The position numbers were made by a program, and so were the translations under genes. From CAJUPY01 sp051871275 (GTDB lineage Bacteria > Bacteroidota > Bacteroidia > Bacteroidales > Muribaculaceae), in assembly GCA_051871275.1 (NCBI GenBank), contig JBJECR010000024.1:1-20622 (forward strand): 20,622 bases of DNA, read 5' to 3'. Positions 8,201 to 14,925 of the stretch are shown one piece after another. Each line of letters starts with the position of its first letter. Position 1 is the stretch's first letter. A model generated the notes under the pieces. It was not told the DNA's origin, did not search any database, and was given only the letters and a program-made list of their open reading frames with translations.

Positions 8201-8977
8201 GCACTGAGCTTGGACCACGTATATGAATTTATGGGCGGACTGAACCTTGCCGTGCGTACTGTCACAGGCAAAGAACCGGATGCCTATTTCAGTGACTATC
8301 GCAATCATAACCGCATGCGTATGCAGGAACTTAAAGAGGCTATCGGCATTGAAAGCCGCACCACCATTTTCAACCCAGAATACATCAAGGAAAAAATGAA
8401 AGGTGAAGCCTCCTCTGCTGCCGGATTTTCGGAAATTGTGCAAAACATTTACGGCTGGGACGTGATGCGTGACGAGGCTATAGACCAAGAAACCTGGAAC
8501 GAGGTTTATAACGTATATGTGGAGGACAAATTCAATCTTGACACTCGCTCTTTCTTTGAAAGCAAAAGTCCTGCCGCACTGCAAGATATGACTGCCGTGA
8601 TGATGGAAGCCGCTCGCAGAGATATGTGGCACGCAAGTGACGCTCAACTCGCAAATCTTGCCAAACTGCACACGGAACTTATCCAAAAATATTCTCCCGC
8701 TTGCACGGAAGCCGTATGCAACAACCCGCGACTGCGACAATTCATTGCCTCACAGCTTGACAAACAGTCTGCGGAACAATACGAGCAAAGAATCCGCGAA
8801 ATCCGTCAGGCTGCGGCAAGCGGTGAGAAAAGCGTGGTGATGAAAAAAAACGTCACGGAAGCGGAACGCCGCAAAGATATGATTATAAACGGCACTATTA
8901 TAGGTGTCCTTTTCATTGCGGTGGTCGCAGGACTTATTTATGTGGTTCGCCGCAGACGTAAAGATATGGAAGACTAA
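5252..8977 (+). CDS. hmuS: HmuS, membrane-anchored CobN/BchH-like tetrapyrrole protein (putative haem dechelatase)
   Basis: A 1241-residue protein of the CobN/magnesium chelatase large-subunit family (PF02514). The signature HFGTHGSLEF is at 536-545, with His536, His540 and Glu544 as candidate metal-site residues. A transmembrane helix lies near each end (about 4-23, and about 1211-1231 followed by RRRRK). The positive charges on the cytoplasmic sides imply that both ends are inside and the 1190-residue catalytic part is in the periplasm. Known family members insert cobalt or magnesium into tetrapyrroles. HmuS proteins are thought to run the reverse reaction, removing iron from haem; I recall recent support for this in Bacteroides. 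No ChlI/ChlD-type ATPase partner is encoded nearby, and the ExbB/ExbD-like HmuUV may supply energy instead. The gene sits between hmuR and hmuT in one transcription unit. Confidence 0.9.
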   Translation: MKLRRIILAVIILLLAAVAYFVWSNCFSSTKIAFVNYQSITLGQIAKAGGNVNVKLSVLEPEDFENAGNYDAVLVNGMGLRITEEQREILKSAAENGLPVLTTMATNPDNEIVTVDSLTAVTLKKYLSAGGRTNYRNMLAFIRRNIDGKTFGTDNPEEPQLRQLGQFYHIDPANPDDEEKEFDTLADYEKFLAEKGLYSEKSPKIIVTGVMGDPTSLIDSLEKTGNTVYPVRDMKTLVNTRQIDSIHPAAIINMAHGRLGDYIVDYLKEANIPLFAPLNVNTLVEEWENDKMGMNGGFMSQSVVMPEIDGAIRPFALFGHYTDDDGLEKLAAIPGRLSEFVSTVNRHIALKNKPDSEKKIVIYYYKGPGQSALAAAGLEVVPSLLNLLNVLKDNGYTVKNIPATSAEFAELLQKQGAVFNAYASGAKADFLRTGNPLLINAEDYNTWTSHLLKPSMIQDINALDGEFPGSYISTGDGQLALPRIELGNIVLMPQLAAGAGDDDFAIVHGTDAAPPHAYAAQYLWAKYAFRADAIIHFGTHGSLEFTPRKQVALSGYDWADRLVCDMPHIYIYSIGDVGEGIIAKRRSYATLVSHLTPPFIESNVSNTYKSLTEAIRNYNENPGEANSLKVKKLTVKLGIHRELRLDSNLTVPYTEKDINRIDAFAEELASERVTGKLYTLGEQYSAKEIATMSRSLTGDAKKEYEENLRISPKAEMNAILNALCGGYTAPSPGGDALANPNSVPSGRNMYSVNPEATPSEDAWIQGKKLADNTIEMYRANHNDSVPRKVSYTLWSGEFVETQGATIAQILYMLGVEPIRDYFGRVTDIRLIPSEVLGRPRIDVVVQTSGQLRDLAASRLFLISRAVEMAAKSKDKYENYVAQGVLEAEKSLLDKGLSPKDARHASTYRIFGGLNGGYGTGITAMVQSGDGWENKTEIAEVYMNNMGAYYGSEEEWENVQKLAFQAALTNTDAVIQPRQSNTWGALSLDHVYEFMGGLNLAVRTVTGKEPDAYFSDYRNHNRMRMQELKEAIGIESRTTIFNPEYIKEKMKGEASSAAGFSEIVQNIYGWDVMRDEAIDQETWNEVYNVYVEDKFNLDTRSFFESKSPAALQDMTAVMMEAARRDMWHASDAQLANLAKLHTELIQKYSPACTEAVCNNPRLRQFIASQLDKQSAEQYEQRIREIRQAAASGEKSVVMKKNVTEAERRKDMIINGTIIGVLFIAVVAGLIYVVRRRRKDMED

Positions 8978-8989
8978 ACAAAAGGCTAA

Positions 8990-9550
8990 ATGAAAATACT
9001 GTTATCCATAATTGTCTTCCTTTCATTCGCCGTTTTCTCCCTCAAGCAGACGTTTGGCGGAAAAGTGCAAACAGCCGTGTGGGCAGTGGTTTGCGGAATA
9101 GCAACAATCTGCTTCGGAAACCTTGCAATCAGCCTTTCCAAAGCGGAGATTTTGGCACTGATAAGCAACACTTCTCTCATGAAGGACCTTGCCGTGATTA
9201 TATGCCTGGAAACAGGTCTGCACATTGCTTTTTGCATCATGGCAGTGAGAGCGGAAGCGGAAAAAAGTCACGGCAAAATATTCAAATTCGTGTTCACGGT
9301 GCTGAAATGGTTTCCCGGAGTCACAATTTTTCCGGCTGCATTTTTTCTGCTCACGGCAGTGATATTTTCCATGCCGGGAACAGATTTTGACGCTATACGT
9401 TACGCCATAGGTGGTGCAATAATGCTCGTTTTGCCTGCAATGTCTTACTCTGCGGCAAAAATACTGCCGGAAAAAGACATCCGCACGGAATTGCTTTTCA
9501 TCACGAGTACGCTCCTTGCAATGGTGTCTATTCTCTTAAGTATGAAGTAA
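8990..9550 (+). CDS. hmuT: HmuT, small integral membrane protein of the haem operon
   Basis: A 186-residue hydrophobic protein with about five predicted membrane helices (roughly 2-17, 27-47, 67-86, 102-128 and 135-155, with a further segment at 167-184). No enzymatic motif is visible. Position and size match HmuT of the hmuYRSTUV operon in Porphyromonas and Bacteroides, whose exact function is unknown. It starts 12 bp after hmuS. It must not be confused with the HmuT periplasmic haem-binding protein of other bacteria, which is unrelated. It is followed by a 222-bp gap before hmuU, unusual in an otherwise tight operon. Identification rests mainly on context. Confidence 0.75.
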   Translation: MKILLSIIVFLSFAVFSLKQTFGGKVQTAVWAVVCGIATICFGNLAISLSKAEILALISNTSLMKDLAVIICLETGLHIAFCIMAVRAEAEKSHGKIFKFVFTVLKWFPGVTIFPAAFFLLTAVIFSMPGTDFDAIRYAIGGAIMLVLPAMSYSAAKILPEKDIRTELLFITSTLLAMVSILLSMK

Positions 9551-9581
9551 TTAAGGCTTAGGAAACGGGAAATGGAAAACG

Positions 9582-9651
9582 GGAATTAGGAATTAGGAAA
9601 TAGTAATTAGTAAATAGTAAATAGGAAATAGGAAATAGCAAATAGTAAATT
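9582..9651. repeat. Tandem heptanucleotide array, ten units
   Basis: Ten successive 7-bp units follow the pattern G[G/T/C]AA[A/T]T[A/T], for example GGAATTA, GGAAATA, GTAAATA. Weaker related sequence continues to the left from about 9560. It lies in the hmuT-hmuU gap. The period of seven bars any long continuous coding use. Confidence 0.85.
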
Positions 9652-9672
9652 TAAGCAGTAGTTTGTAAGTTG

Positions 9673-9720
9673 ATGGAGATATGGGAATCTCCAAGTCTTT
9701 GTCTGTTTCCATATCTCCAT
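9673..9720 (+). terminator. Terminator-like hairpin inside the hmu operon, with a competing hairpin
   Basis: Arms 9673-9687 and 9706-9720 pair over 15 bp (one G-U in RNA) around an 18-nt loop, and a T-run (9720-9724) follows. This has the form of an intrinsic terminator between hmuT and hmuU. A second, smaller hairpin (GGAGAT at 9675-9680 with ATCTCC at 9687-9692) shares the left arm and would exclude the large one. The arrangement is attenuator-like. Read-through or a separate downstream promoter is needed for hmuUV; I see no clear TAnnTTTG box after it. Confidence 0.7.
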
Positions 9721-9772
9721 TTTTAATCATCAAAGAAATCTGCATTTTTAATCACTAAAAAATATAACAAAA

Positions 9773-10375
9773 ATGAACTATATTTCAGACATTCTGTATA
9801 TGATTTCCACCGGGCTGCTTGTACCCGTGGTAGTGCTTCTTATTTTCTTTTTTCTGCGAGCACTTATCCTTATAATAAACTTTTTTGCACAGTACCGCAC
9901 TGCGGCTAAAACGTCTGTTCTGCTCAGCGCCACTCTTGACGACCTCACCGTGCAAAACTTTGATTCTATGGCAGATAAGTTACCTGCTAAAAGCAAAGCC
10001 CCGGCAGTGGTTTTCCTTAAAAAACTCCTTGCCGCAAAAGGTAGCAAGGCTATGAGAGCCAAAATCCTGGGCGAATTTGAAGTTGCAGTTGCAGCAGACA
10101 TTGCCACTTCCAAAACACTCTCCAAAATGGGTCCGATGCTCGGACTTATGGGTACGCTCATCCCTATGGGACCGGCACTCGTGGGACTTGCCACGGGCGA
10201 CATTGCTTCCATGGCATACAATATGCAAGTGGCTTTTGCCACTACGGTTGTGGGACTGTTTGCCGCCGCTATCGGCTTTGTGACGCAGACCGTAAAGCAG
10301 CGTTGGTACCTCCGCAATCTCACCTCACTGGAGTACGTTTCACAGTTTATGGACGAAAATTTCCCGGAAAAATGA
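9773..10375 (+). CDS. hmuU: HmuU, MotA/TolQ/ExbB-type proton channel subunit
   Basis: A 200-residue inner-membrane protein with three predicted helices (about 12-38, 119-141 and 151-173), as in ExbB/TolQ. The conserved second-helix segment reads MGPMLGLMGTLIPMGPALVG (119-138), with Thr128 in the place of the pore-lining Thr. The third helix carries AFATTVVGLFAAAIGF (154-169). ExbB-type proteins form proton channels that drive a partner in the cell envelope. In this operon the likely partners are HmuV (ExbD-like) and, by inference, HmuS in the periplasm. Its stop codon overlaps the hmuV start (ATGA). Confidence 0.88.
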   Translation: MNYISDILYMISTGLLVPVVVLLIFFFLRALILIINFFAQYRTAAKTSVLLSATLDDLTVQNFDSMADKLPAKSKAPAVVFLKKLLAAKGSKAMRAKILGEFEVAVAADIATSKTLSKMGPMLGLMGTLIPMGPALVGLATGDIASMAYNMQVAFATTVVGLFAAAIGFVTQTVKQRWYLRNLTSLEYVSQFMDENFPEK

Positions 10376-10698
10376 GACGCAGAAGATTACTACTTGACGA
10401 TGACAGCGACCCGATGAGCGTGGTGAGCAATCTTTTTGACGTTGCCATGGTGTTTGCAGTGGCACTTATGGTGGCACTTGTCACTCGCTACAATATGACG
10501 GAAATGCTCAGCAAAGAAGACTTCACCATGGTGAAAAATCCGGGTAAGGAAAATATGGAAATCATCACTAAAGAGGGCGAAAAAATCAGCCGCTACACTC
10601 CATCTGAAAATCAAGACGCAAAAAATTCCAAACTCGGCAAAAAAGTGGGAATTGCTTATCAGCTGGAAAACGGTGAGATAATTTATGTGCCGGAATAG
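10372..10698 (+). CDS. hmuV: HmuV, DUF2149-family ExbD-like single-helix membrane protein
   Basis: A 108-residue protein that begins MRRRRLLLDDD, with one membrane helix (about 19-38) and a periplasmic tail. The ATG at 10372 overlaps the hmuU stop and is preferred to an upstream in-frame ATG at 10303 that lies inside hmuU. The helix reads NLFDVAMVFAVALMVAL (20-36). Asp23 sits where ExbD/TolR proteins carry their proton-path Asp (xxxDVMLVLLxxFM), and the helix is preceded by short acidic and basic stretches as in ExbD. It resembles the DUF2149 family found in hmu operons. The function as stator or motor partner of HmuU is inferred. It is the last gene of the operon and converges on ychF with a 33-bp gap. 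Confidence 0.8.
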   Translation: MRRRRLLLDDDSDPMSVVSNLFDVAMVFAVALMVALVTRYNMTEMLSKEDFTMVKNPGKENMEIITKEGEKISRYTPSENQDAKNSKLGKKVGIAYQLENGEIIYVPE

Positions 10699-10731
10699 TG
10701 CACAAATTTTTCAAATGGGAATTATGGAAAA

Positions 10732-11835
10732 TCACACATTGAAGCGGAAATGCATAATGTCACCGTCTTGGACAACGTATTCTTTGCCTTCTACGGAGAG
10801 TTTGCCGGCTTCTTTTACTCCTGCTTCGCCTCCAAGGTTTACGTAGTCGTCGTATTTGATGACTTCTGCTCGGATAAAGCCTTTTTCAAAGTCGGTGTGG
10901 ATTATTCCGGCACATTGCGGTGCTTTTGAGCCTCGCATAAATGTCCAGGCACGTACTTCGTCTTCTCCGGCTGTGAAATACGTCTGGAGGTCCAGAAGTG
11001 CGTAAGCTGCTCTGATAAGGCGACTTACACCGGATTCTTTAAGGCCTATTTCTGCAAGAAATTCCTGACGTTCTTCCCAGGTGTCAAGTTCTGCGATGTC
11101 GCTTTCCGTCTGTGCTGCCACAATCAGAATTTGTGCATCTTCATCTTTTACGGCTTCACGCACGGCATCAACGTATTTGTTTCCGTTCACGGCAGAGGCA
11201 TCGTCAACGTTGCAAACGTAAAGCACCGGCTTGTTTGTGAGCAGGAAGAGGTCTTTTGCAAATTTCTGCTCGTCAACGGTTTCAAATTTCACGGAACGTG
11301 CGGGCTTGCCTTGGTCCAGAGCGTCTTTAAACTGCTTGAGGACTTCATACTGCATTTTTGCCACTTTGTCACCTCCGGTTTGAGCCTGTTTTTGTGTGCG
11401 AGCAATGCGACTTTCAATAGTTTCAAGGTCTTTCAGTTGAAGTTCGTAGTCAATAATTTCCTTGTCGCGAACAGGATCCACGGAGCCGTCAACGTGAGTG
11501 ATATTATCGTCGTCAAAGCAGCGGAGAACGTGGAGAATAGCGTCAGTTTCACGGATATTTGCCAGGAACTTGTTTCCCAGTCCTTCACCTTTGCTTGCAC
11601 CCTTCACAAGTCCTGCGATATCCACAATTTCCACAGTGGCAGGCACCACGCTGCGAGGGTGGCACATATCCACGAGTTTGTTAAGTCGCTCATCCGGGAC
11701 GGTGATAACGCCCACGTTTGGTTCTATAGTGCAAAAAGGGAAATTCGCAGATTGTGCCTTAGCGTTTGAAAGACAGTTAAAAAGAGTGGATTTTCCAACG
11801 TTTGGAAGTCCTACTATGCCGCATTGCAGTGCCAT
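10732..11835 (-). CDS. ychF: YchF/OLA1-type redox-responsive ATPase/GTPase
   Basis: A 367-residue Obg-family P-loop protein. GLPNVGKS (9-16) is Walker A, and DIAGLVKGASKGEGLGNKFL is the switch II region. A coiled-coil insert follows in the middle, and a TGS domain occupies the C-terminal quarter (from about LDLQTYFTAGEDEVRAWTF) up to the conserved end MHFRFNV. The usual NKxD base-recognition motif reads NVDD, in keeping with the relaxed or ATP-preferring specificity known for YchF. It is a cytoplasmic, ribosome-associated, widely conserved housekeeping protein linked to stress response. It lies 48 bp downstream of bioB on the same strand and is probably co-transcribed. The length is normal for the family. 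Confidence 0.96.
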   Translation of the reverse strand: MALQCGIVGLPNVGKSTLFNCLSNAKAQSANFPFCTIEPNVGVITVPDERLNKLVDMCHPRSVVPATVEIVDIAGLVKGASKGEGLGNKFLANIRETDAILHVLRCFDDDNITHVDGSVDPVRDKEIIDYELQLKDLETIESRIARTQKQAQTGGDKVAKMQYEVLKQFKDALDQGKPARSVKFETVDEQKFAKDLFLLTNKPVLYVCNVDDASAVNGNKYVDAVREAVKDEDAQILIVAAQTESDIAELDTWEERQEFLAEIGLKESGVSRLIRAAYALLDLQTYFTAGEDEVRAWTFMRGSKAPQCAGIIHTDFEKGFIRAEVIKYDDYVNLGGEAGVKEAGKLSVEGKEYVVQDGDIMHFRFNV

Positions 11836-11883
11836 ATTGTTTTGAGTAGTATGTTTAGTTTGTAAGTTTGTAAATTCGTTTTA

Positions 11884-12846
11884 TTACCATTTGAAGCCCA
11901 GTTCCGTGAAGAGGTCGCGGTCTTGATCGATGTTGTTACCAACAGTTGTGAGCATATCTCCCACGAGTGCTCCGCTCATACCTCCGCGGAGTATTCTGCG
12001 TGTAGCTTTGTCGCTCAGGCGGAGTCTGCCACCTGCAAAGCGGAGATTACACTTTGGTGCCACAAGTCGGAAAAGCGCCACTGTGAGAATAATTTCTTCC
12101 TCGCTGATAGGAGCCTCGTTTTCCAGCGGAGTACCTTTGATAGGGTTGAGGATATTGATTGGAATGGAGCAAGCACCTGCTTCACGAGCTTCTTCCGCAA
12201 GTTCAAGACGCTGTTCCATAGTTTCGCCCATTCCTATAATACCGCCGCAGCATACTTCCATACCCACTTCACGAGCGGCACGGATAGTGCGGAGTTTATC
12301 TTCGTGGCTGTGTGTAGTGCAGAGCTTGGGAAAGAAAGAAGCGGCTGTTTCCAGATTGCAGTGATAGCGATTTACGCCTGCATCCTTGAGTTGCTGAAGT
12401 TCTTCCTTAGTGAGCAGACCCATAGAAGCACAAAGCGAGATGGAAGACACCTTTGCAGCATCACGGAAAATGCTGCAGAAACGTTTGATGTCTGCCGGAG
12501 CCACTTTTCTACCGCTTGTGACGAGAGAAAAACGGCGTACACCCTTGCTTGTGTTCAGTTCCACAGCTTTCATCACCTCATCGTGAGGAATAATATCGTA
12601 TTCCTTGCACCCTGTTTTGTGGAAACGAGACTGCGCACACCACTTGCAGTCTTCCGAGCAACGACCGGAACGAGCATTCACGATAGAGCAAGTGTCCATA
12701 GTGTCACCACTCCATTTTTGCCTAATCTCGTCTGCGGCGTCGCAAATATCATTTATGTCAAACTGTTTGCTAATTTCTAAAGCATCTTTTATGCTGCAAG
12801 GCTCCCCTTCCAGGACCCGAGCCTTAATTTGCTCAAGTAAATTCAT
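11884..12846 (-). CDS. bioB: Biotin synthase
   Basis: A 320-residue radical SAM enzyme that inserts sulfur into dethiobiotin, the last step of biotin synthesis. The CxxxCxxC motif binding the SAM [4Fe-4S] cluster is Cys63, Cys67 and Cys70 (GRCSEDCKWCAQ). The further Cys in SLCASMG, YHCNLETA and EVCCGGIIGMGE, and the Arg of RFAGGRLRL, match the ligands of the auxiliary [2Fe-2S] cluster. The length is typical. No other biotin synthesis gene is next to it, but birA lies 6 kb away in another operon. The promoter region directly abuts the 3' end of the capsid cassette, so the upstream neighbourhood of bioB seems to have been altered by that insertion. Confidence 0.96.
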   Translation of the reverse strand: MNLLEQIKARVLEGEPCSIKDALEISKQFDINDICDAADEIRQKWSGDTMDTCSIVNARSGRCSEDCKWCAQSRFHKTGCKEYDIIPHDEVMKAVELNTSKGVRRFSLVTSGRKVAPADIKRFCSIFRDAAKVSSISLCASMGLLTKEELQQLKDAGVNRYHCNLETAASFFPKLCTTHSHEDKLRTIRAAREVGMEVCCGGIIGMGETMEQRLELAEEAREAGACSIPINILNPIKGTPLENEAPISEEEIILTVALFRLVAPKCNLRFAGGRLRLSDKATRRILRGGMSGALVGDMLTTVGNNIDQDRDLFTELGFKW

Positions 12847-12867
12847 AATGTTTTTATTTTACGAGTG

Positions 12868-12875
12868 CAAAATTA
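12868..12875 (-). promoter_or_regulatory. Putative -7 box of bioB
   Basis: TAATTTTG on the minus strand, 22 nt before the bioB ATG. No -33 TTG occurs at the usual 19-21 bp, so only one half of the promoter is supported. It lies in the 77-bp gap between the portal gene and bioB. Confidence 0.45.
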
Positions 12876-12923
12876 GCCAAAAAATCAATACGATAGTATC
12901 TATTTTTGCATAAAAAGAACAAT

Positions 12924-14336
12924 TTAGCCTGCCACACTCATTGCTTTTGCATTTCTCATGTTTATAAGGTCTGTGAAAGTGTCGTAGATGTCGGCGAGGG
13001 CTACGGTGGCATTTTGGATTTGTTTTTCGTATCGTTCCACTCCTACGCTGCCGGAGATGTCGCCGCCATAGAGGGTGGAGTTTACTCCGGAGACGTCTTG
13101 GAGCATTTTCAGCTGCACTTCCAGGAGTTTTGAGGCTCCTGCATCAAGTCCGGAGGATGCCACCTGGTGTGGTGCATCGGTCTGCGGAAGTGAGTGATAC
13201 GGGATTACTCCGCCACATTTTGCCCAGTTTTGAATGTAGGTTTCAATTCCGAGTGTTTCGTCCATGCTCTCTATCGGCAGGAGCAAAGCACCCTTTGCAG
13301 AGCTGCTCATAATGTGGTCTATGAGTGTGATAAGGCGATTTATGTGCCTCTGCTGGGGAATGATGTCTTCCACAAAAGAGTGAATTTCACCGTCTATCAT
13401 CGGGTATAGTTTCACCACAAAGGGGTGTTCGCCATGTGGATACGGCGACACGAAATTGTCTATTTCTTTGCCGTCAGGCGAGAAAATGCGGCATCTCCAG
13501 AGAGTTTTTACGCTCCATTTTACGTTTATTCCGGAGCGGTTTTTTTCTGCTCGGAGTGTATTTTCCTTTTCCAGGTCTTCCAGGTTTGAAACGTGACATT
13601 CGTAGTATGTGCCACGTTCTTTGTCGTGGCATCGGAGTGTCTCGCAGCTTTCCAGCGTCCATACTTCTATCACACGGCAACGCCCTGTGGGAGAGTAGAA
13701 AAACGGACTGTCCGCCTTGCCTGAATCTCCGCCTATATTGCCGTTTTCGCTGCTGTAAAGAGCCGCTTCCGTGAAGATTTTACGCAGCTCTGCGGCACGA
13801 TTTCGGTCGCCGTGGGCATATTTCATAATCACTTCCGGCATACTCATGTCGTGGAGCATGCCTATTAGCTGAATGTCCCAGCCACGAGGATCTCGCACGG
13901 AATTGATGAAGAAATCTGCGGGGCAGACGTTATCCACGAATGTTTCCACCGTTCCTTCACGGCGACATTCTCGTGTTATTCTTTGGATTGCACAGCCGGA
14001 GATGAGAAACTCTTCCAGTAGTCGGCAGTCCAGTTCGTCAAGGCGGTTCACGTCGTAGAGGTGCTGGATTTCGGGTTTCATTTTGCCCTGATTTTCACGG
14101 CGAACGGTTCGGTATCTACCCACAACAGTTTTTACGAGTTGGCGGATAAGATTGTTTGTGATAGGTATTCTGCCGGAGCGTTCCGCCACAGTACCTTCTT
14201 TCACGGGCAGCCCTGTTTCGCTGTCTGTGATGATGTCGTCCCACTGGCGACCGTAGGTGTAATCTTTGTATCTTGTTCTACGCCTGCGTAGTTCGCTGCA
14301 AGCCTGCCAGGCACTAAGTGCTGTCTTGAAAATCAT
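12924..14336 (-). CDS. Phage portal protein
   Basis: A 470-residue protein and the last gene of the four-gene capsid cassette. The N-terminal part shows the usual portal pattern: a basic helix, TYGRQWDD (27-34), then RIPITNNLIRQLVKTVVGRY (56-75), which corresponds to the stretch of portal proteins entering the wing/clip fold. The middle contains an acidic, mixed alpha/beta region and a conserved IPQQRHINRLITLIDHIMSS (helical stem). The C-terminus ends DTFTDLINMRNAKAMSVAG. Portal proteins form the dodecameric ring at one capsid vertex through which DNA enters. The length is shorter than P22-type portals but within the range of SPP1/HK97 types, and no frameshift is seen. It begins 14 bp after the adaptor-like gene. 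No terminase is adjacent. Whether it is functional cannot be told. Confidence 0.8.
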   Translation of the reverse strand: MIFKTALSAWQACSELRRRRTRYKDYTYGRQWDDIITDSETGLPVKEGTVAERSGRIPITNNLIRQLVKTVVGRYRTVRRENQGKMKPEIQHLYDVNRLDELDCRLLEEFLISGCAIQRITRECRREGTVETFVDNVCPADFFINSVRDPRGWDIQLIGMLHDMSMPEVIMKYAHGDRNRAAELRKIFTEAALYSSENGNIGGDSGKADSPFFYSPTGRCRVIEVWTLESCETLRCHDKERGTYYECHVSNLEDLEKENTLRAEKNRSGINVKWSVKTLWRCRIFSPDGKEIDNFVSPYPHGEHPFVVKLYPMIDGEIHSFVEDIIPQQRHINRLITLIDHIMSSSAKGALLLPIESMDETLGIETYIQNWAKCGGVIPYHSLPQTDAPHQVASSGLDAGASKLLEVQLKMLQDVSGVNSTLYGGDISGSVGVERYEKQIQNATVALADIYDTFTDLINMRNAKAMSVAG

Positions 14337-14350
14337 AGTGATAAAGCAAA

Positions 14351-14899
14351 TTAAATTTTAACTGTCGGAATTGTTGAGAGAGCGGATTCATCAAGAGTGT
14401 AAGTGCCGTCTTCCGGCAGCACCACGGCATAAATATGCTCTATCTCCGGAGGGTTTCCTGCGGCATCGTGAGCATAAATGGTGAGGTTGTTTCCCATGCC
14501 CATCACCGCCACCGGTTCGTATGCACCTCCGCGAGAGTATTCGCTTCTCTGGAGAGTAACTTCATAGCAGTTCACGTCTGTGTATGGGATAATGTCCTGC
14601 TCGCAACCTTTAATCCTCACGGCGAGCACTCTGCGGCATCGTTCAGGCAGCTTAACCACCACCGCCCCGGAGTCGGGGCGGTTCATGGCGGCTGTCTCAA
14701 GTGCCAAATCCGTGATAGGAAGCATTTTGGCATCACCGGTGTCCAGGAGGTTGAGGTACCAGTCGCGAATCTCCAGTTTCAGCACATAGTCTATGTCTAT
14801 ACCGGAGGTGCGTACCTCGCTGCAATCCGTGCGGATTGGTTCCAGGAAGTGGCGTGCTTTCCACTGTGCGAGCATTTGGTCTTGTGACAAGGTAATCAT
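14351..14899 (-). CDS. Putative head-tail adaptor / head-completion protein
   Basis: A 182-residue soluble protein between the major capsid and portal genes. It has a helical N-terminal half (about 1-75: MITLSQDQMLAQWKARHFLE; YVLKLEIRDWYLNLLDTG) and a beta-rich C-terminal half with repeated short strands (VVVKLPERCRRVLAVRIKG, YEVTLQRSEY). There is no signal peptide or membrane helix. Helical N-terminus, size and position next to a DUF5309-like capsid gene fit the adaptor proteins that attach under the portal. I recognise no diagnostic motif, so this is a context-based call. The gaps to its neighbours are 14 and 26 bp. Confidence 0.5.
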   Translation of the reverse strand: MITLSQDQMLAQWKARHFLEPIRTDCSEVRTSGIDIDYVLKLEIRDWYLNLLDTGDAKMLPITDLALETAAMNRPDSGAVVVKLPERCRRVLAVRIKGCEQDIIPYTDVNCYEVTLQRSEYSRGGAYEPVAVMGMGNNLTIYAHDAAGNPPEIEHIYAVVLPEDGTYTLDESALSTIPTVKI

Positions 14900-14925
14900 A
14901 TCATTAATAATCCTAATAATCCTTA

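Noticed and set aside
7925..8740. 271-codon open frame on the minus strand inside hmuS
   Set aside because: It is antisense to a well-supported family member, its sequence resembles no family, and codon use is a mirror of hmuS.
11923..12780. 285-codon open frame on the plus strand inside bioB
   Set aside because: It is antisense to a clear biotin synthase, has Cys/His/Phe-rich composition typical of shadow frames and no recognisable domain.
12901..12908. TATTTTTG box on the plus strand pointing into the 3' end of the portal gene
   Set aside because: No -33 element at the right distance and no plus-strand gene downstream. It could be a remnant of a promoter that preceded the cassette insertion, but this cannot be supported.
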